Source of the DNA: an uncultured Myxococcales bacterium
Lineage (GTDB): Bacteria > Myxococcota_A > UBA9042
Length of the DNA stretch: 64,000 nucleotides
NCBI GenBank assembly: GCA_903929795.1
Contig: CAIYWC010000080.1
Location: forward strand, 27,577-91,576
Direction: 5' to 3'
Numbering within the stretch: position 1 is the first letter of the stretch; each line of letters opens with the position of its first letter. A program made the translations under genes and the position numbers. Below are positions 26,443 through 34,955 of the stretch, piece by piece. The notes beneath the pieces are model-generated. The model did no database searches. It worked only from the letters and a program-made list of their open reading frames with translations, and had not been told where the DNA came from.

Positions 26443-27158
26443 GGAGCGCCTTGCGCGTCGCTGCTTGCCACCGGCTCGTCGCTGAAACGGTAGCCGACGC
26501 CGCGCACGGTCTCCAAGTGCGCTTGCCCGGCGCCCAGCTTCTCGCGCAACCGCTTGACGTGGGCATCTACCGTGCGCTCGTTGACGTCCGACTCGCGGCC
26601 CCAGACGCTATCGAGCAGCATCCCGCGCGTCTGCACGCGACCGCGCCGCGCCATCAGCCGGGCGAGCAGCTTCACTTCGGTCGCCGTCAGCGCGATCGGC
26701 TCCTCGCCGACCCAGCAGCGGTGCCCGTCCACGTCCAGCCGCACCGGCCCGCCGACCAGCAACCCGCCTTCCGCCGGCGCCGCCTGGGTCCGCCGCAGCA
26801 GCGCCCGGATGCGCAGCGCCAGTTCGCGCGTGGAGAACGGCTTGACCACGTAATCGTCCGCGCCGACCTCAAAGCCGACGACGCGGTCGATCTCCTCGCC
26901 GCGCGCGGTCAGCATCAGCACCAGCGTGTCGCGCGTCCGCGGATTCATGCGGATTTGCCGGCACACTTCCGTCCCCGACAGGTCCGGCAGCATCAGGTCC
27001 AGCAGCACGAGGTCGTATGGCGGCTCCTCTTCCAGCCGCTCCAGACCCTGCTTGCCCGTCAGCGCCTGGCCGACAGTGAACCCTTCGCGGCCCAACGCCC
27101 ACGCGACGGTGCGCGCCAAATCGGCCTCGTCTTCAATGATGAGAATTCGCGCGGACAT
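26439..27158 (-). CDS. phoB: PhoB-like response regulator
   Basis: A 239-residue OmpR/PhoB-family regulator. The receiver domain has acidic pocket Glu9-Asp10, phospho-acceptor Asp54 (VLLDLMLPD) and a C-terminal winged helix with LTATEVKLLARLMARRGRV and RTVDAHVKRLREKLG. It would bind Pho-box-type direct repeats such as those before pstB. The ATG at 27158 has GGGAG upstream. It follows speE by 31 bp and overlaps phoR by 4 bp, so speE-phoB-phoR look like one transcript. Confidence 0.88.
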   Translation of the reverse strand: MSARILIIEDEADLARTVAWALGREGFTVGQALTGKQGLERLEEEPPYDLVLLDLMLPDLSGTEVCRQIRMNPRTRDTLVLMLTARGEEIDRVVGFEVGADDYVVKPFSTRELALRIRALLRRTQAAPAEGGLLVGGPVRLDVDGHRCWVGEEPIALTATEVKLLARLMARRGRVQTRGMLLDSVWGRESDVNERTVDAHVKRLREKLGAGQAHLETVRGVGYRFSDEPVASSDAQGAP

Positions 27159-27189
27159 GGAAGTTCTCCCTTTGCCGGCGACGGGCCGG

Positions 27190-28101
27190 TCAGACGTCAA
27201 ATTCCGTGGGATCATCGCCCAGCGCCGGCAGGTTCAGGCCCGGCTCGCCCGCCAGCGCGCGCTTGACATACGTCGGCAGCGCAAACGCGGCTTGGATAAA
27301 ATCGCCATTTGCATAGCGAAGTTGCGGCTCAAGCCGGGCAATCCGGTCGTTGCGCTGCGTGTTCAACCGCACGTCGATGGTCTGGCTCGCCGCCGTGTAC
27401 GCCCAGACGCCGCCCGGATACGCCGTCACTTGGCCCATGTACAGGGAAGTATGGCGGAAAATGCCGGACAGCTTGCGGTAAACGTCGGTGACGCGACTGA
27501 GGTAAAACGTCGGCGAATCGCTCTGCGGCACCAAAATCCCGTGGTCGCCCAGCAGCTTGGCGCAATGCCGGTAGAACGTCTCGGTAAACAGCTCCACGGC
27601 CGCGTCCACCGGGTCCGTCGAATCGACCAGAATCACGTCAAAATGCTCGCCCTGCGCCGCCGCCACCTCGACGTACGCCAGCCCGTCGCCCACGATGACC
27701 TCCGCCCGCGGATCGTCCAGCGCGACCGCGCACTGCGGAAAGTACTGCCGCGCCACGCGAATCACCTCGCCGTCGATGTCCACAAGCACCGCGCGCGCCA
27801 CTTCCGGGTGCCGCAGGACCTCGCGCAGCGTGCCGCCGTCACCGCCGCCGATAATCAGCACGCGCTTGGGATTCGGGTGCGCCAGCAGTGGCACGTGCGT
27901 CAGCATCTCGTGGTAGCCCGACTCGTCGCGATCCGTCACATTGGTCACGCCGCCGAGCGCCAGAACGGTGCCAAAATCCTCGGCTTCAAACACGTCAATC
28001 GTCTGGTACGGCGTCTCAAACGACTCGTAAAACTGCTTGACCGTAAACGTCAGGTGCGTGTGCTTGGTCCAGGGGTCAAAGTAGCGTTTGGTATCCGTCA
28101 T
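27190..28101 (-). CDS. speE: spermidine/polyamine aminopropyltransferase
   Basis: A 303-residue spermidine synthase-family enzyme that transfers aminopropyl from decarboxylated SAM to a diamine. The SAM-type site VLIIGGGDGGTLRE and the catalytic region VILVDSTDPVD are complete; N-terminal TVKQFYESFETPYQ and HEMLTHVP also fit SpeE. AAGGGAG precedes the ATG. No speD or ornithine decarboxylase is nearby, so the source of its substrates is not shown. It is the first gene of the unit that continues into phoB-phoR. Confidence 0.93.
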   Translation of the reverse strand: MTDTKRYFDPWTKHTHLTFTVKQFYESFETPYQTIDVFEAEDFGTVLALGGVTNVTDRDESGYHEMLTHVPLLAHPNPKRVLIIGGGDGGTLREVLRHPEVARAVLVDIDGEVIRVARQYFPQCAVALDDPRAEVIVGDGLAYVEVAAAQGEHFDVILVDSTDPVDAAVELFTETFYRHCAKLLGDHGILVPQSDSPTFYLSRVTDVYRKLSGIFRHTSLYMGQVTAYPGGVWAYTAASQTIDVRLNTQRNDRIARLEPQLRYANGDFIQAAFALPTYVKRALAGEPGLNLPALGDDPTEFDV

Positions 28102-28148
28102 CCGTGGGCTCCCTTGGGTCGTTTGGCGAAGGCCAAGACGCAGGCGGC

Positions 28149-28177
28149 GGTGTAACGCGGGCCGCACCGGATGACAA
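28149..28177 (-). promoter_or_regulatory. putative promoter of speE-phoB-phoR
   Basis: On the minus strand TTGTCA (28177-28172) and TACACC (28154-28149) are 17 bp apart, placing the transcription start about 40 bp before the speE ATG. The 249-bp divergent gap 28102-28350 holds this and the E1-beta promoter, nothing else recognised. Confidence 0.45.
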
Positions 28178-28284
28178 GCTGGAGGTCCCAGCCGGCAGCA
28201 GGATCGCGGGCGCATGTGCGGGCGATGCGTCGGGATTGTGACGTTTTGGCGATGCCAAGCGCGCACCCGCGCGCACGTGGACGG

Positions 28285-28313
28285 GTGACACTCGCCGCGC
28301 CGCCGTGTACCCT
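28285..28313 (+). promoter_or_regulatory. putative promoter of the 2-oxoacid dehydrogenase E1-beta/E2 genes
   Basis: GTGACA (28285-28290) and TACCCT (28308-28313) are separated by 17 bp, about 40 bp before the ATG at 28351. Five and three-to-four positions match consensus. Confidence 0.45.
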
Positions 28314-28350
28314 TGCGCCGCCGCCGGTTGGGCGAGTCTGTGGGCGAAGC

Positions 28351-29370
28351 ATGGCGACAATGAACATCATCCAGGCGGTGAACGACGCGCTCACCTTGGC
28401 GATGCGCCGCGATCCGAAAATCGTGGTCCTGGGCGAAGATGTCGGCAAATTCGGCGGCGTCTTCCGCGCGACGGTCGGGCTGCAGGCAGAATTCGGCGAC
28501 GACCGCGTCATCGACACGCCGCTCGCGGAGGGCGGCATCATCGGCACGGCGATCGGCATGGCGATTTATGGCCTCAAGCCCGTGGCGGAGATCCAGTTCA
28601 GCGACTTCATTTTTCCGGCGTACGACCAAATCGTCAATGAATTGGCGAAGTACCGCTACCGCTCCGGCGGTGAATTTCCCTGCCCAATGGTGATCCGCAC
28701 GCCGTTTGGTGGCGGCATCCGCGGCGGCCACTACCATAGCCAGTCGCCCGAGAGCGTGTTCGCCCACCACGCCGGCCTGGTCTGCGTCGCGCCGTCCAAT
28801 CCCTATGACGCCAAAGGTCTTTTGCTCTCCGCCATCGACAGCGAGGACCCGGTCATCGTCTTTGAGCCCAAGCGCGTGTACCGCGGCCCGGACCACGGCA
28901 CCAACTGGAGCGCGCACCCGATGGGCGAAGTGCCCGCCGGCGAATACCGGGTGCCGATCGGCAAAGGCTCGATTGTCAAGGCACTTTCCGGCAGCGGCAC
29001 CGCAGTTTCGCTGATCACCTACGGCGCGATGGTCCACACGTGCCAGAAGGCCGCGGAGCTCGCGGCGGCGGAAGGCATCGACGTCGAACTCATCGATCTG
29101 CGGACGATTGTTCCGTATGATCTGGAACTGATTGCACAATCCGGCCAGCGTACCGGCCGCGTCGTAATCGCCAACGAGGCGCCGCGCACGTGCGGTTTTG
29201 CCGCCGAACTCGTCACCGCGGTGCAAGAAGAGTGTTTCGACTGGCTGCAAGCGCCGGTCGCGCGGGTGACGGGCTGGGATACACCGTTTCCATACGCGCT
29301 GGACCATCTGTATATGCCTGATCCGCAACGCGTTTTGAGCGCGCTTCGCAAGACTGCAACGTACCGTTAG
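28351..29370 (+). CDS. 2-oxoacid dehydrogenase E1 component, beta subunit
   Basis: A 339-residue transketolase-fold subunit of a branched-chain 2-oxoacid or pyruvate dehydrogenase. VLGEDVGKFGGVFRAT, DTPLAEGGIIGTAIGMA and IRTPFGGGIRGG followed by HYHSQSPE are E1-beta hallmarks; the last segment is closer to the branched-chain type. E1-beta works only as an alpha2-beta2 tetramer with thiamine diphosphate, yet no E1-alpha gene precedes it: the upstream gap is only 249 bp and holds divergent promoters. It is followed 10 bp later by the E2 gene with a GGAG ribosome site. Confidence 0.93.
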   Translation: MATMNIIQAVNDALTLAMRRDPKIVVLGEDVGKFGGVFRATVGLQAEFGDDRVIDTPLAEGGIIGTAIGMAIYGLKPVAEIQFSDFIFPAYDQIVNELAKYRYRSGGEFPCPMVIRTPFGGGIRGGHYHSQSPESVFAHHAGLVCVAPSNPYDAKGLLLSAIDSEDPVIVFEPKRVYRGPDHGTNWSAHPMGEVPAGEYRVPIGKGSIVKALSGSGTAVSLITYGAMVHTCQKAAELAAAEGIDVELIDLRTIVPYDLELIAQSGQRTGRVVIANEAPRTCGFAAELVTAVQEECFDWLQAPVARVTGWDTPFPYALDHLYMPDPQRVLSALRKTATYR

Positions 29371-29380
29371 GAGTAGAGCC

Positions 29381-30637
29381 ATGGCGTTCGAATTCAAGCT
29401 GCCGGACATCGGTGAGGGCGTGGTCGAGGGCGAGCTGACCAAGTGGCTGGTACAAGACGGTCAGCAAGTTATTGAAGATACGCCGCTTTTTGAAGTACTG
29501 ACCGATAAGGTGTCCGCCGTGATTCCGTCGCCGCGCAAGGGCACAATCGCCAAGCGGCATTTTGCGGAAGGCGACATGGTGCCGGTCGGCGCGATCGTCG
29601 TGACGATTGAGGAAAGCAGTGCGGCCAAAGCGGCGTCTGCGGCTGTTGCAACGCCGATTGCTCCGGTTGCCGCTGCGCCGGTAGCTGCGGCGGCTGCTGT
29701 GACGGCTGCGCCCGCGCGCGATCCGGGTGAGCGCGTGCGTGCGGCGCCTGCGACGCGCAAGTTGGCCCGCGATCTCGGCGTGGATCTGCAGGCGGTCGCT
29801 GGCTCAGGCGAGCATGGCCGGGTGACGAAGACCGACGTGGAAGCGCTGGCGCACCAGATCGCCGACGCACCGGTCGCAGCGACGGCACAACCGGCGGCAG
29901 CCAAGGCGCCCACAGCGGCGACGGCGCTGGTGCGCGGTCCGGACGAAGAGCGCGTGAAACTGAAGGGGCTGCGCCGCAAGATCTACGCGAAAATGCGCGA
30001 ATCCAAGGACCACGCGGCGCACTTCACGTACGTCGATGAAGTGGATTTCACAGCGATTATTGCGCTCCAGGACGCGCTGGCGCACAGCGGCCTGAAGACA
30101 ACCTTCCTGCCGTTTGTCGTCAAGGCGGTCGTGCTGTCGCTACAGAAGCCGGAATTCGCCTATCTGAACGCACAGATCGACGAAGCTGCGGGCGAGATCG
30201 TCGTCAAAAAGCGCTATCACATCGGCATCGCGGCGGCGACGGACGCCGGGCTGGTGGTGCCGGTCGTGCGCGATTGCGACGCAAAGTCGATCCGCCAGCT
30301 GATTCAGGACATTCGCCACGTGGGCGACGGCGCGCGCACGGGCACGCTGCTCGCCGAGGAGATGTCAGGCTCCACGTTCACGATCACCAGCCTGGGCAAG
30401 CTCGGCGGCATGTTCGCGACGCCGATCATCAACTACCCGGAGTCGGCGATCCTCGGCTTGCACAAGGTCGAGCAGCGGCCTGCGGTCGTCGACGGCCAGA
30501 TCGTGATCCGCGACCGGATGTACATGTCCTGCAGCTTTGACCACCGGCTGATCGACGGCCACGTTGGCGCCGGCTTTGTCCAGTCGGTGAAGGCATACCT
30601 GGAGCAGCCCGCGCTGATGCTGGCGGAGCTGGTCTGA
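29381..30637 (+). CDS. dihydrolipoamide acyltransferase (E2)
   Basis: A 418-residue E2 core. One N-terminal lipoyl domain carries the lipoylated Lys43 in LTDKVSAV, an Ala/Pro-rich linker follows, then the peripheral-subunit-binding domain (RAAPATRKLARDLGVDLQAV, about residues 121-140), a second linker, and the acyltransferase domain with active-site DHRLIDG near the C-terminus. It transfers the acyl group from lipoamide to CoA. A single lipoyl domain fits branched-chain or many bacterial pyruvate complexes. E3 is not nearby. Confidence 0.95.
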   Translation: MAFEFKLPDIGEGVVEGELTKWLVQDGQQVIEDTPLFEVLTDKVSAVIPSPRKGTIAKRHFAEGDMVPVGAIVVTIEESSAAKAASAAVATPIAPVAAAPVAAAAAVTAAPARDPGERVRAAPATRKLARDLGVDLQAVAGSGEHGRVTKTDVEALAHQIADAPVAATAQPAAAKAPTAATALVRGPDEERVKLKGLRRKIYAKMRESKDHAAHFTYVDEVDFTAIIALQDALAHSGLKTTFLPFVVKAVVLSLQKPEFAYLNAQIDEAAGEIVVKKRYHIGIAAATDAGLVVPVVRDCDAKSIRQLIQDIRHVGDGARTGTLLAEEMSGSTFTITSLGKLGGMFATPIINYPESAILGLHKVEQRPAVVDGQIVIRDRMYMSCSFDHRLIDGHVGAGFVQSVKAYLEQPALMLAELV

Positions 30638-30695
30638 AATTGGCCATGAATCATCCCGCCGTTCATGCGTTGAACGACCGAGGGCCGGTGCGCAC

Positions 30696-31295
30696 GTGAC
30701 AGATACACGGGAGCAACAACTGGTCACGCAACAGGTCGTACGCGCGGCGATGGCAGGTGACCGCGTCGCGTTCCGGCAGCTGGTGGAGCAGTTCACGCGG
30801 CCGATTTTCAACGTCTGCATGACGCACCTGCGGGATGAGGCGGAAGCTATGGACATCGTTCAGGATACCTTCCTGAAGGCATGGACCCGGCGCGAGCTGT
30901 TTCAGCCCGACACCAACTTCAAGGCGTGGCTGTTCCGCATCGCCGCGAACGGCTGCATCGACCGCATCCGCCGCCGCCGCGTGCGCCGCGCAGACGAGCT
31001 GGACGACCGCGTCACGTCCGACCAGCTCTCCGAGGGCGACTTGCCGGCGATCAGCACTTTTGGCCGCGCCTCGCCGCTGCAGGAACACGCACGCCATGAG
31101 CTATCCGACCGGCTGCACAAGGCCTTGGAGACACTGCCGGAAAACATGCGCCAAGCGGTGCTGTTGTGCGACGTGCACGGCTATTCGTACCAGGAAATCG
31201 CCGACGAGATGGGCATTCCCAAAGGCACGGTGATGAGCCGGCTGTTTTATGCCCGCAAGAAGCTGCAGGCCGAACTGGCGGACTACCGCGATTGA
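30696..31295 (+). CDS. ECF-type RNA polymerase sigma factor
   Basis: A 199-residue sigma-70 family factor with only regions 2 and 4. Region 2 includes VCMTHLRDEAEAMDIVQDTF and TNFKAWLFRIAANGCIDRIR; region 4 includes ALETLPENMRQAVLLCDVHG and SYQEIADEMGIPKGTVMSRL. The 40-residue linker between them is acidic. The GTG start at 30696 is the first in frame after the upstream stop. The next gene encodes a membrane anti-sigma-like protein, the usual partner, so this factor probably answers an envelope signal. Confidence 0.93.
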   Translation: MTDTREQQLVTQQVVRAAMAGDRVAFRQLVEQFTRPIFNVCMTHLRDEAEAMDIVQDTFLKAWTRRELFQPDTNFKAWLFRIAANGCIDRIRRRRVRRADELDDRVTSDQLSEGDLPAISTFGRASPLQEHARHELSDRLHKALETLPENMRQAVLLCDVHGYSYQEIADEMGIPKGTVMSRLFYARKKLQAELADYRD

Positions 31296-31307
31296 GTGAG
31301 GTCCCGG

Positions 31308-31961
31308 ATGAGTGACACGAGGACGAAAATGACGTTGCCAGACGCGGACTTTGAGCTGCTGATGCTGCACGCCGACGGCGAGCTGCCAGCGGACCGCTTG
31401 GCGCAAGTGCAGCAGTTGCTGGCGGAGTCGCGCGCTGCGCAGGCGGTCTGGCAGGACATGCAGCTGGGGCGCGAACTGCTGCGCGGCATCGCGCTGGAGG
31501 CGGCGGCGCCGGCGCAGGCCAAGCTCGCGCGGACGGACCTGAGCTTGGTGGCCGGGCAGATCATGCGCAAGCTGCCCGACGATCAGGCGCTCCATCCGGT
31601 GGCAGAGCCGCCGACAGATCTCGGACTTATCGCGTGGATTCAGGGACTTGGGCTGGGCAAGGTCGGCTTTGCCATGGGCCTGGCGGCAGCAGCCGTCGCC
31701 TTCATGGTCGCCCGCGCTGGTCCCGTGGTCGACGCACCCGCCGCCGACGTTCAGACCGAGATTGCCGCGGTGCCGGGAACAAACCTGGCGCCGCCATGCC
31801 AAGGCGACGGCTGTGCGGATGAAAACCCCGTGTTCATTGAAGAAATGGACATCGAATCCGGGGGCGTCATGGTCCACCCGCCGCGCGAACAGGGCGGTTC
31901 GACCATCATCTGGCATTTCCAGGACAACAGCGCGACCCAGGGTGCGGGAGGCGAAGGATGA
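31308..31961 (+). CDS. membrane anti-sigma factor-like protein
   Basis: A 217-residue protein. The N-terminal 30 residues (DADFELLMLHADGELPADRL) match the helical anti-sigma domain fold, but the zinc-binding His and Cys residues of the ZAS type are missing. A single membrane helix (about residues 106-127) is followed by a periplasmic tail with two close Cys (PPCQGDGCADE). The ATG at 31308 has GAGG 6 bp upstream, 12 bp after the sigma gene. It probably holds the sigma factor at the membrane. Confidence 0.75.
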   Translation: MSDTRTKMTLPDADFELLMLHADGELPADRLAQVQQLLAESRAAQAVWQDMQLGRELLRGIALEAAAPAQAKLARTDLSLVAGQIMRKLPDDQALHPVAEPPTDLGLIAWIQGLGLGKVGFAMGLAAAAVAFMVARAGPVVDAPAADVQTEIAAVPGTNLAPPCQGDGCADENPVFIEEMDIESGGVMVHPPREQGGSTIIWHFQDNSATQGAGGEG

Positions 31962-32440
31962 GCGCGATGATGTGCAAGAAGCAGCTGGTGCGCGCGCTGG
32001 TGCCGGCGGTGCTGCTGCTGGCGGCGGTTGCCGAGGTGGCTGCCCAGACGCCGCCGGTGCCGACGCAGGTCGTCGAGCGCGCCAGCTTTGAAGTGCGCGT
32101 GATTGAGGCGACCAAGGGCGCGCCGATGGTCGACCCCAAGCTGGCCGATCTGGAGCGCGAGCTGCGTTCTTTGCACCGTGACTACGCGCGGTTTGCGCTG
32201 CTCAAGACCGACACCCAGAGCTTGACGACGGGCGCGCGTGGCGCCGTGCGGCTGCCCAATGGCGACCTGATCATCCAGTTTCTCGGGCTGTCGGCGGACA
32301 AGGTGCAGCGTGTCCGCCACCGGGTGGAGATGCCCGGGATGAACGCGACCGTGCGCGCCGTCGCGCCGGGCGGTCGCACGCTGGACGTGCTGCAGCTGGG
32401 CGATCGGCTGGTGATCGTGGCGACGACCGTGAAGCGATAA
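31958..32440 (+). CDS. secreted protein of unknown function in the sigma-factor operon
   Basis: A 160-residue protein with a signal peptide cleaved near AEVAAQ (about residue 30). The mature part starts ERASFEVRVIEATKG and contains a repeated-looking beta pattern (RLPNGDLIIQF). It overlaps the anti-sigma gene by 4 bp (ATGA), so the two are co-translated. Position suggests that it is either the periplasmic sensor partner or a target of the sigma factor. No domain recognised. Confidence 0.75.
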   Translation: MSAMMCKKQLVRALVPAVLLLAAVAEVAAQTPPVPTQVVERASFEVRVIEATKGAPMVDPKLADLERELRSLHRDYARFALLKTDTQSLTTGARGAVRLPNGDLIIQFLGLSADKVQRVRHRVEMPGMNATVRAVAPGGRTLDVLQLGDRLVIVATTVKR

Positions 32441-32447
32441 GCGCTGA

Positions 32448-32478
32448 GTTTGCAGCAAACTGGCTCACATGGTATCGT
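32448..32478 (+). promoter_or_regulatory. putative internal promoter with an overlapping palindrome
   Basis: GTTTGCAGCAAAC (32448-32460) is a perfect 13-bp palindrome. It overlaps a -35-like TTGCAG (32450-32455), which is 17 bp from TATCGT (32473-32478). This would drive the PEGA and formylglycine-enzyme-like genes separately from the sigma factor, and the palindrome is well placed for a repressor. Confidence 0.4.
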
Positions 32479-32548
32479 TCGCGGGCTCTTGGGTGAGTCG
32501 TCGCGTCGTCCCCGGTTCGTCTTCGTCGTTGAGAGTTGGCATCCGTCC

Positions 32549-33766
32549 ATGAATTTTCGCCGCCACAACGCATCGCACGCGCGCTCCGCGATCGGCCTCG
32601 TCCGCCTCGTGACCGTGCTTGCTGGCTTCGCGTTCGGATCCGCCGCCGTCGCGCAAGCGCCCGCGCCCGTCGCGGCGCCAGCGGATGAAGCTGCCGCGGC
32701 GCAGGGCGAGAAGGTCGCCGAAGAAGGCCGCGACGCGTATCGCAGCGGCCGGTACGCAGACGCGATTGGCTTGTTCGAGAAAGCGTATGCGCTGAGCACC
32801 AAGCCGGCGTTTCTGTACAACATCGCGCGGGCCAAGGAGAAATTGGCCGACTACGACAACGCCACGAAATATCTGGAGAAATATCTCGACGCCTACAAGC
32901 AGCAAAATGCCGGCGCAGAGCCGCAAAATGCCGCTGACGTCAAAAACCTGATGCGCGACTTCAAGCAGCGCGCGTTCGAGGCCCTGCCGGAAGTGAGCAT
33001 CAGCTCCGTACCGCCGGGCGCGCAGGTGTACATCGGCGTCGTGGATGAGCTGGCGACGGACGTCAATCCGAACGAAAAAGGCGCGCTGATCGGCTCGACT
33101 CCGGTGACGACGCACATGAAGCCGGGCACATACCGCATGACGCTGCAGCTGATCAACCACGTGGACCACCGCGCGGAGCTGCAGGTGCCGCAGTCGGGCA
33201 AGCTCAGCTTGGCGATCGCCATGAAGATCAAGCAGACGCGCTCCGGCTTGGCGATCGTCAGCAACGTCAAGGGCGCGCAGGTCGCGGTCGACGGCAAGGT
33301 CGTGGCGGTGACGCCGTACAACGGCGTGCTGCCGATGCCGCCGGGCGTGCACCAGGTGACGCTGACGCGCGTGGGCTACACGACCGCGGACCAGCAGGTG
33401 ACGCTGAGCGAGGACAAGCTGACGACAGTGCGGCTCAACCAGCGCGCGTCTGCGGGTCCTCCGGCGTCCTGGCGGTCGTTCACTGGCTGGCCACTGGTGG
33501 TGCTGGGCGGGCTGGCGATCGGCGGCGGCTACGTCGCCAAGACCTATGCTGACCAAGAATACGCCGGTTCGCCGCTGTTTCTGGAGCGGCAAAAGCTGCA
33601 GAATTACGGCTACTACAGCGGCGGCGCGGCGCTGGGTCTCGGCCTGGGACTCATCATCTGGGACTGGAGCCGTTCCGGCATGAATTCCGACGACCTGGTG
33701 CCCGGCGCCGCTTTTGACGATGGCGTCGAAGACAAGCCATTGCCGCCGCCGGAGTCGACGCCATGA
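32549..33766 (+). CDS. TPR-PEGA domain envelope protein
   Basis: A 405-residue exported protein. A signal peptide or anchor (about residues 18-36, ending AAVAQA) is followed by a TPR-like helical region (GRDAYRSGRYADAIGLFEKA, about residues 61-80, then EKLADYDNATKYLEKYLDAY). Two PEGA repeats follow: ISSVPPGAQVYIG and VSNVKGAQVAVDGKVVAVTP, each a short beta-unit ending in a G-x-H/Y-x-V strand. A hydrophobic segment lies near residues 312-330. PEGA/TPR proteins are common envelope proteins of Myxococcota. It overlaps the next gene by 4 bp. Confidence 0.85.
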   Translation: MNFRRHNASHARSAIGLVRLVTVLAGFAFGSAAVAQAPAPVAAPADEAAAAQGEKVAEEGRDAYRSGRYADAIGLFEKAYALSTKPAFLYNIARAKEKLADYDNATKYLEKYLDAYKQQNAGAEPQNAADVKNLMRDFKQRAFEALPEVSISSVPPGAQVYIGVVDELATDVNPNEKGALIGSTPVTTHMKPGTYRMTLQLINHVDHRAELQVPQSGKLSLAIAMKIKQTRSGLAIVSNVKGAQVAVDGKVVAVTPYNGVLPMPPGVHQVTLTRVGYTTADQQVTLSEDKLTTVRLNQRASAGPPASWRSFTGWPLVVLGGLAIGGGYVAKTYADQEYAGSPLFLERQKLQNYGYYSGGAALGLGLGLIIWDWSRSGMNSDDLVPGAAFDDGVEDKPLPPPESTP

Positions 33767-34950
33767 AGATGCACGCGCGCGATGTCCTGAAATCGCTGAT
33801 GTTTTTGGCTACCGCGGCCTCGACCGCTTGCGCCACAGGTCTGGCGCCGCCCGCGGACACGCCGATGGCCGAGCTGCGCGACCCCACGCAGCTGACCTAC
33901 CTGTTTGGCATGGGCGACAAGGCGTGCACGATCACGACAACGACGTCCACTTCACTGGATTTGGGCGCGCCGGAAGTGCAGGTCAAGATCGGCGCGTTCG
34001 CGATCGACACCCACGAGGTGACGGTCGATCAGTACCGCTACTGCGTTGACATGGAAGTGTGTTCGGAGCCGTCCGGCTACAACGGCCCCAACGGCATCGT
34101 CGATTATTACTACACGCTCAACGGCGATCCGAACCCGAAATACGCGAATTTCCCCGTGGTTTTGCTGACCCAGAACCAAGCTGCCGAGTACTGCAACTTC
34201 CGCGGCAAGCGGCTGCCGACCGAGTTTGAGTGGGAGCTGGTCGCCGGCGGACCCGCGCAGACGCGCGCGGACAAGCTGCTCTACACGTTTTTGCCCGCGC
34301 AAAAAGGCCCGGACGTCAAGATCCCGAGCGGCTGCGACAAGTCCGTCGCGCTGGGTGCGTGCGCAGGCAACAACGCGAGCGCGCGGGCGGTCACGACCTC
34401 GAGCGACGATGTGGTCAACGTCGGCGGCGTGGCGGTCTACGATCTCGCCGGCAACGTGATGGAATGGACGGCGAGCGACGCCGACGAGGCCAAGGCCAGC
34501 CCGACCGCAAAGCCGATCAGCGCGACCTGCGACTGGGACGAAAAGTGGACGTGCGACGACTGTTTGACGTGCCTGGCCAACGTCAAAAAAGGCGACCCGC
34601 CGTGCTCGACGTGCGCGACCTGCTCCTGCGGCGACAGCCCGCCGACGCAGCTGCCGGGCTCGCCCACCGGCACCATGGAGCGCACCGGCTGCTATCTGCC
34701 CGACAACACACCCGTATGCCCACGCTACCCGGCCAAGGACCTGCCGGTCGACAAGTCCTGGACCGGCAAGAACGCCGCGACCAAGCGCATCATCCGCGGC
34801 GGCGCGTACGTCACCGCCAGCGATTCCGGCTTGCCTGCCTCGGTTTTCGCCAACTGCCTGGGGCGCTCGGACGCGCGTGTCGTCGCCAAGGGCCCGCAGG
34901 ATCCGCCGCTTGTGTTCGTCGGCTTCCGCTGCGCCATGGACCTGAAGTAG
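33763..34950 (+). CDS. formylglycine-generating enzyme-like lipoprotein
   Basis: A 395-residue protein with a lipobox-type signal (ASTAC) and a FGE-sulfatase/SUMF1 C-type-lectin-like fold: IGAFAIDTHEVTVDQYRYCV, EYCNFRGKRLPTEFEWE, YDLAGNVMEWTAS, RIIRGGAYV and the terminal GFRCAMD. Most bacterial members do not modify sulfatases and many are surface ligand-binding proteins. A Cys-rich insertion at about 258-286 (CDDCLTC...CSTCATCSC) is not part of the usual fold and could bind metal or form disulfides. It overlaps the PEGA gene (ATGA), so it is an operon partner. Confidence 0.85.
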   Translation: MKMHARDVLKSLMFLATAASTACATGLAPPADTPMAELRDPTQLTYLFGMGDKACTITTTTSTSLDLGAPEVQVKIGAFAIDTHEVTVDQYRYCVDMEVCSEPSGYNGPNGIVDYYYTLNGDPNPKYANFPVVLLTQNQAAEYCNFRGKRLPTEFEWELVAGGPAQTRADKLLYTFLPAQKGPDVKIPSGCDKSVALGACAGNNASARAVTTSSDDVVNVGGVAVYDLAGNVMEWTASDADEAKASPTAKPISATCDWDEKWTCDDCLTCLANVKKGDPPCSTCATCSCGDSPPTQLPGSPTGTMERTGCYLPDNTPVCPRYPAKDLPVDKSWTGKNAATKRIIRGGAYVTASDSGLPASVFANCLGRSDARVVAKGPQDPPLVFVGFRCAMDLK

Positions 34951-34955
34951 CGCGC

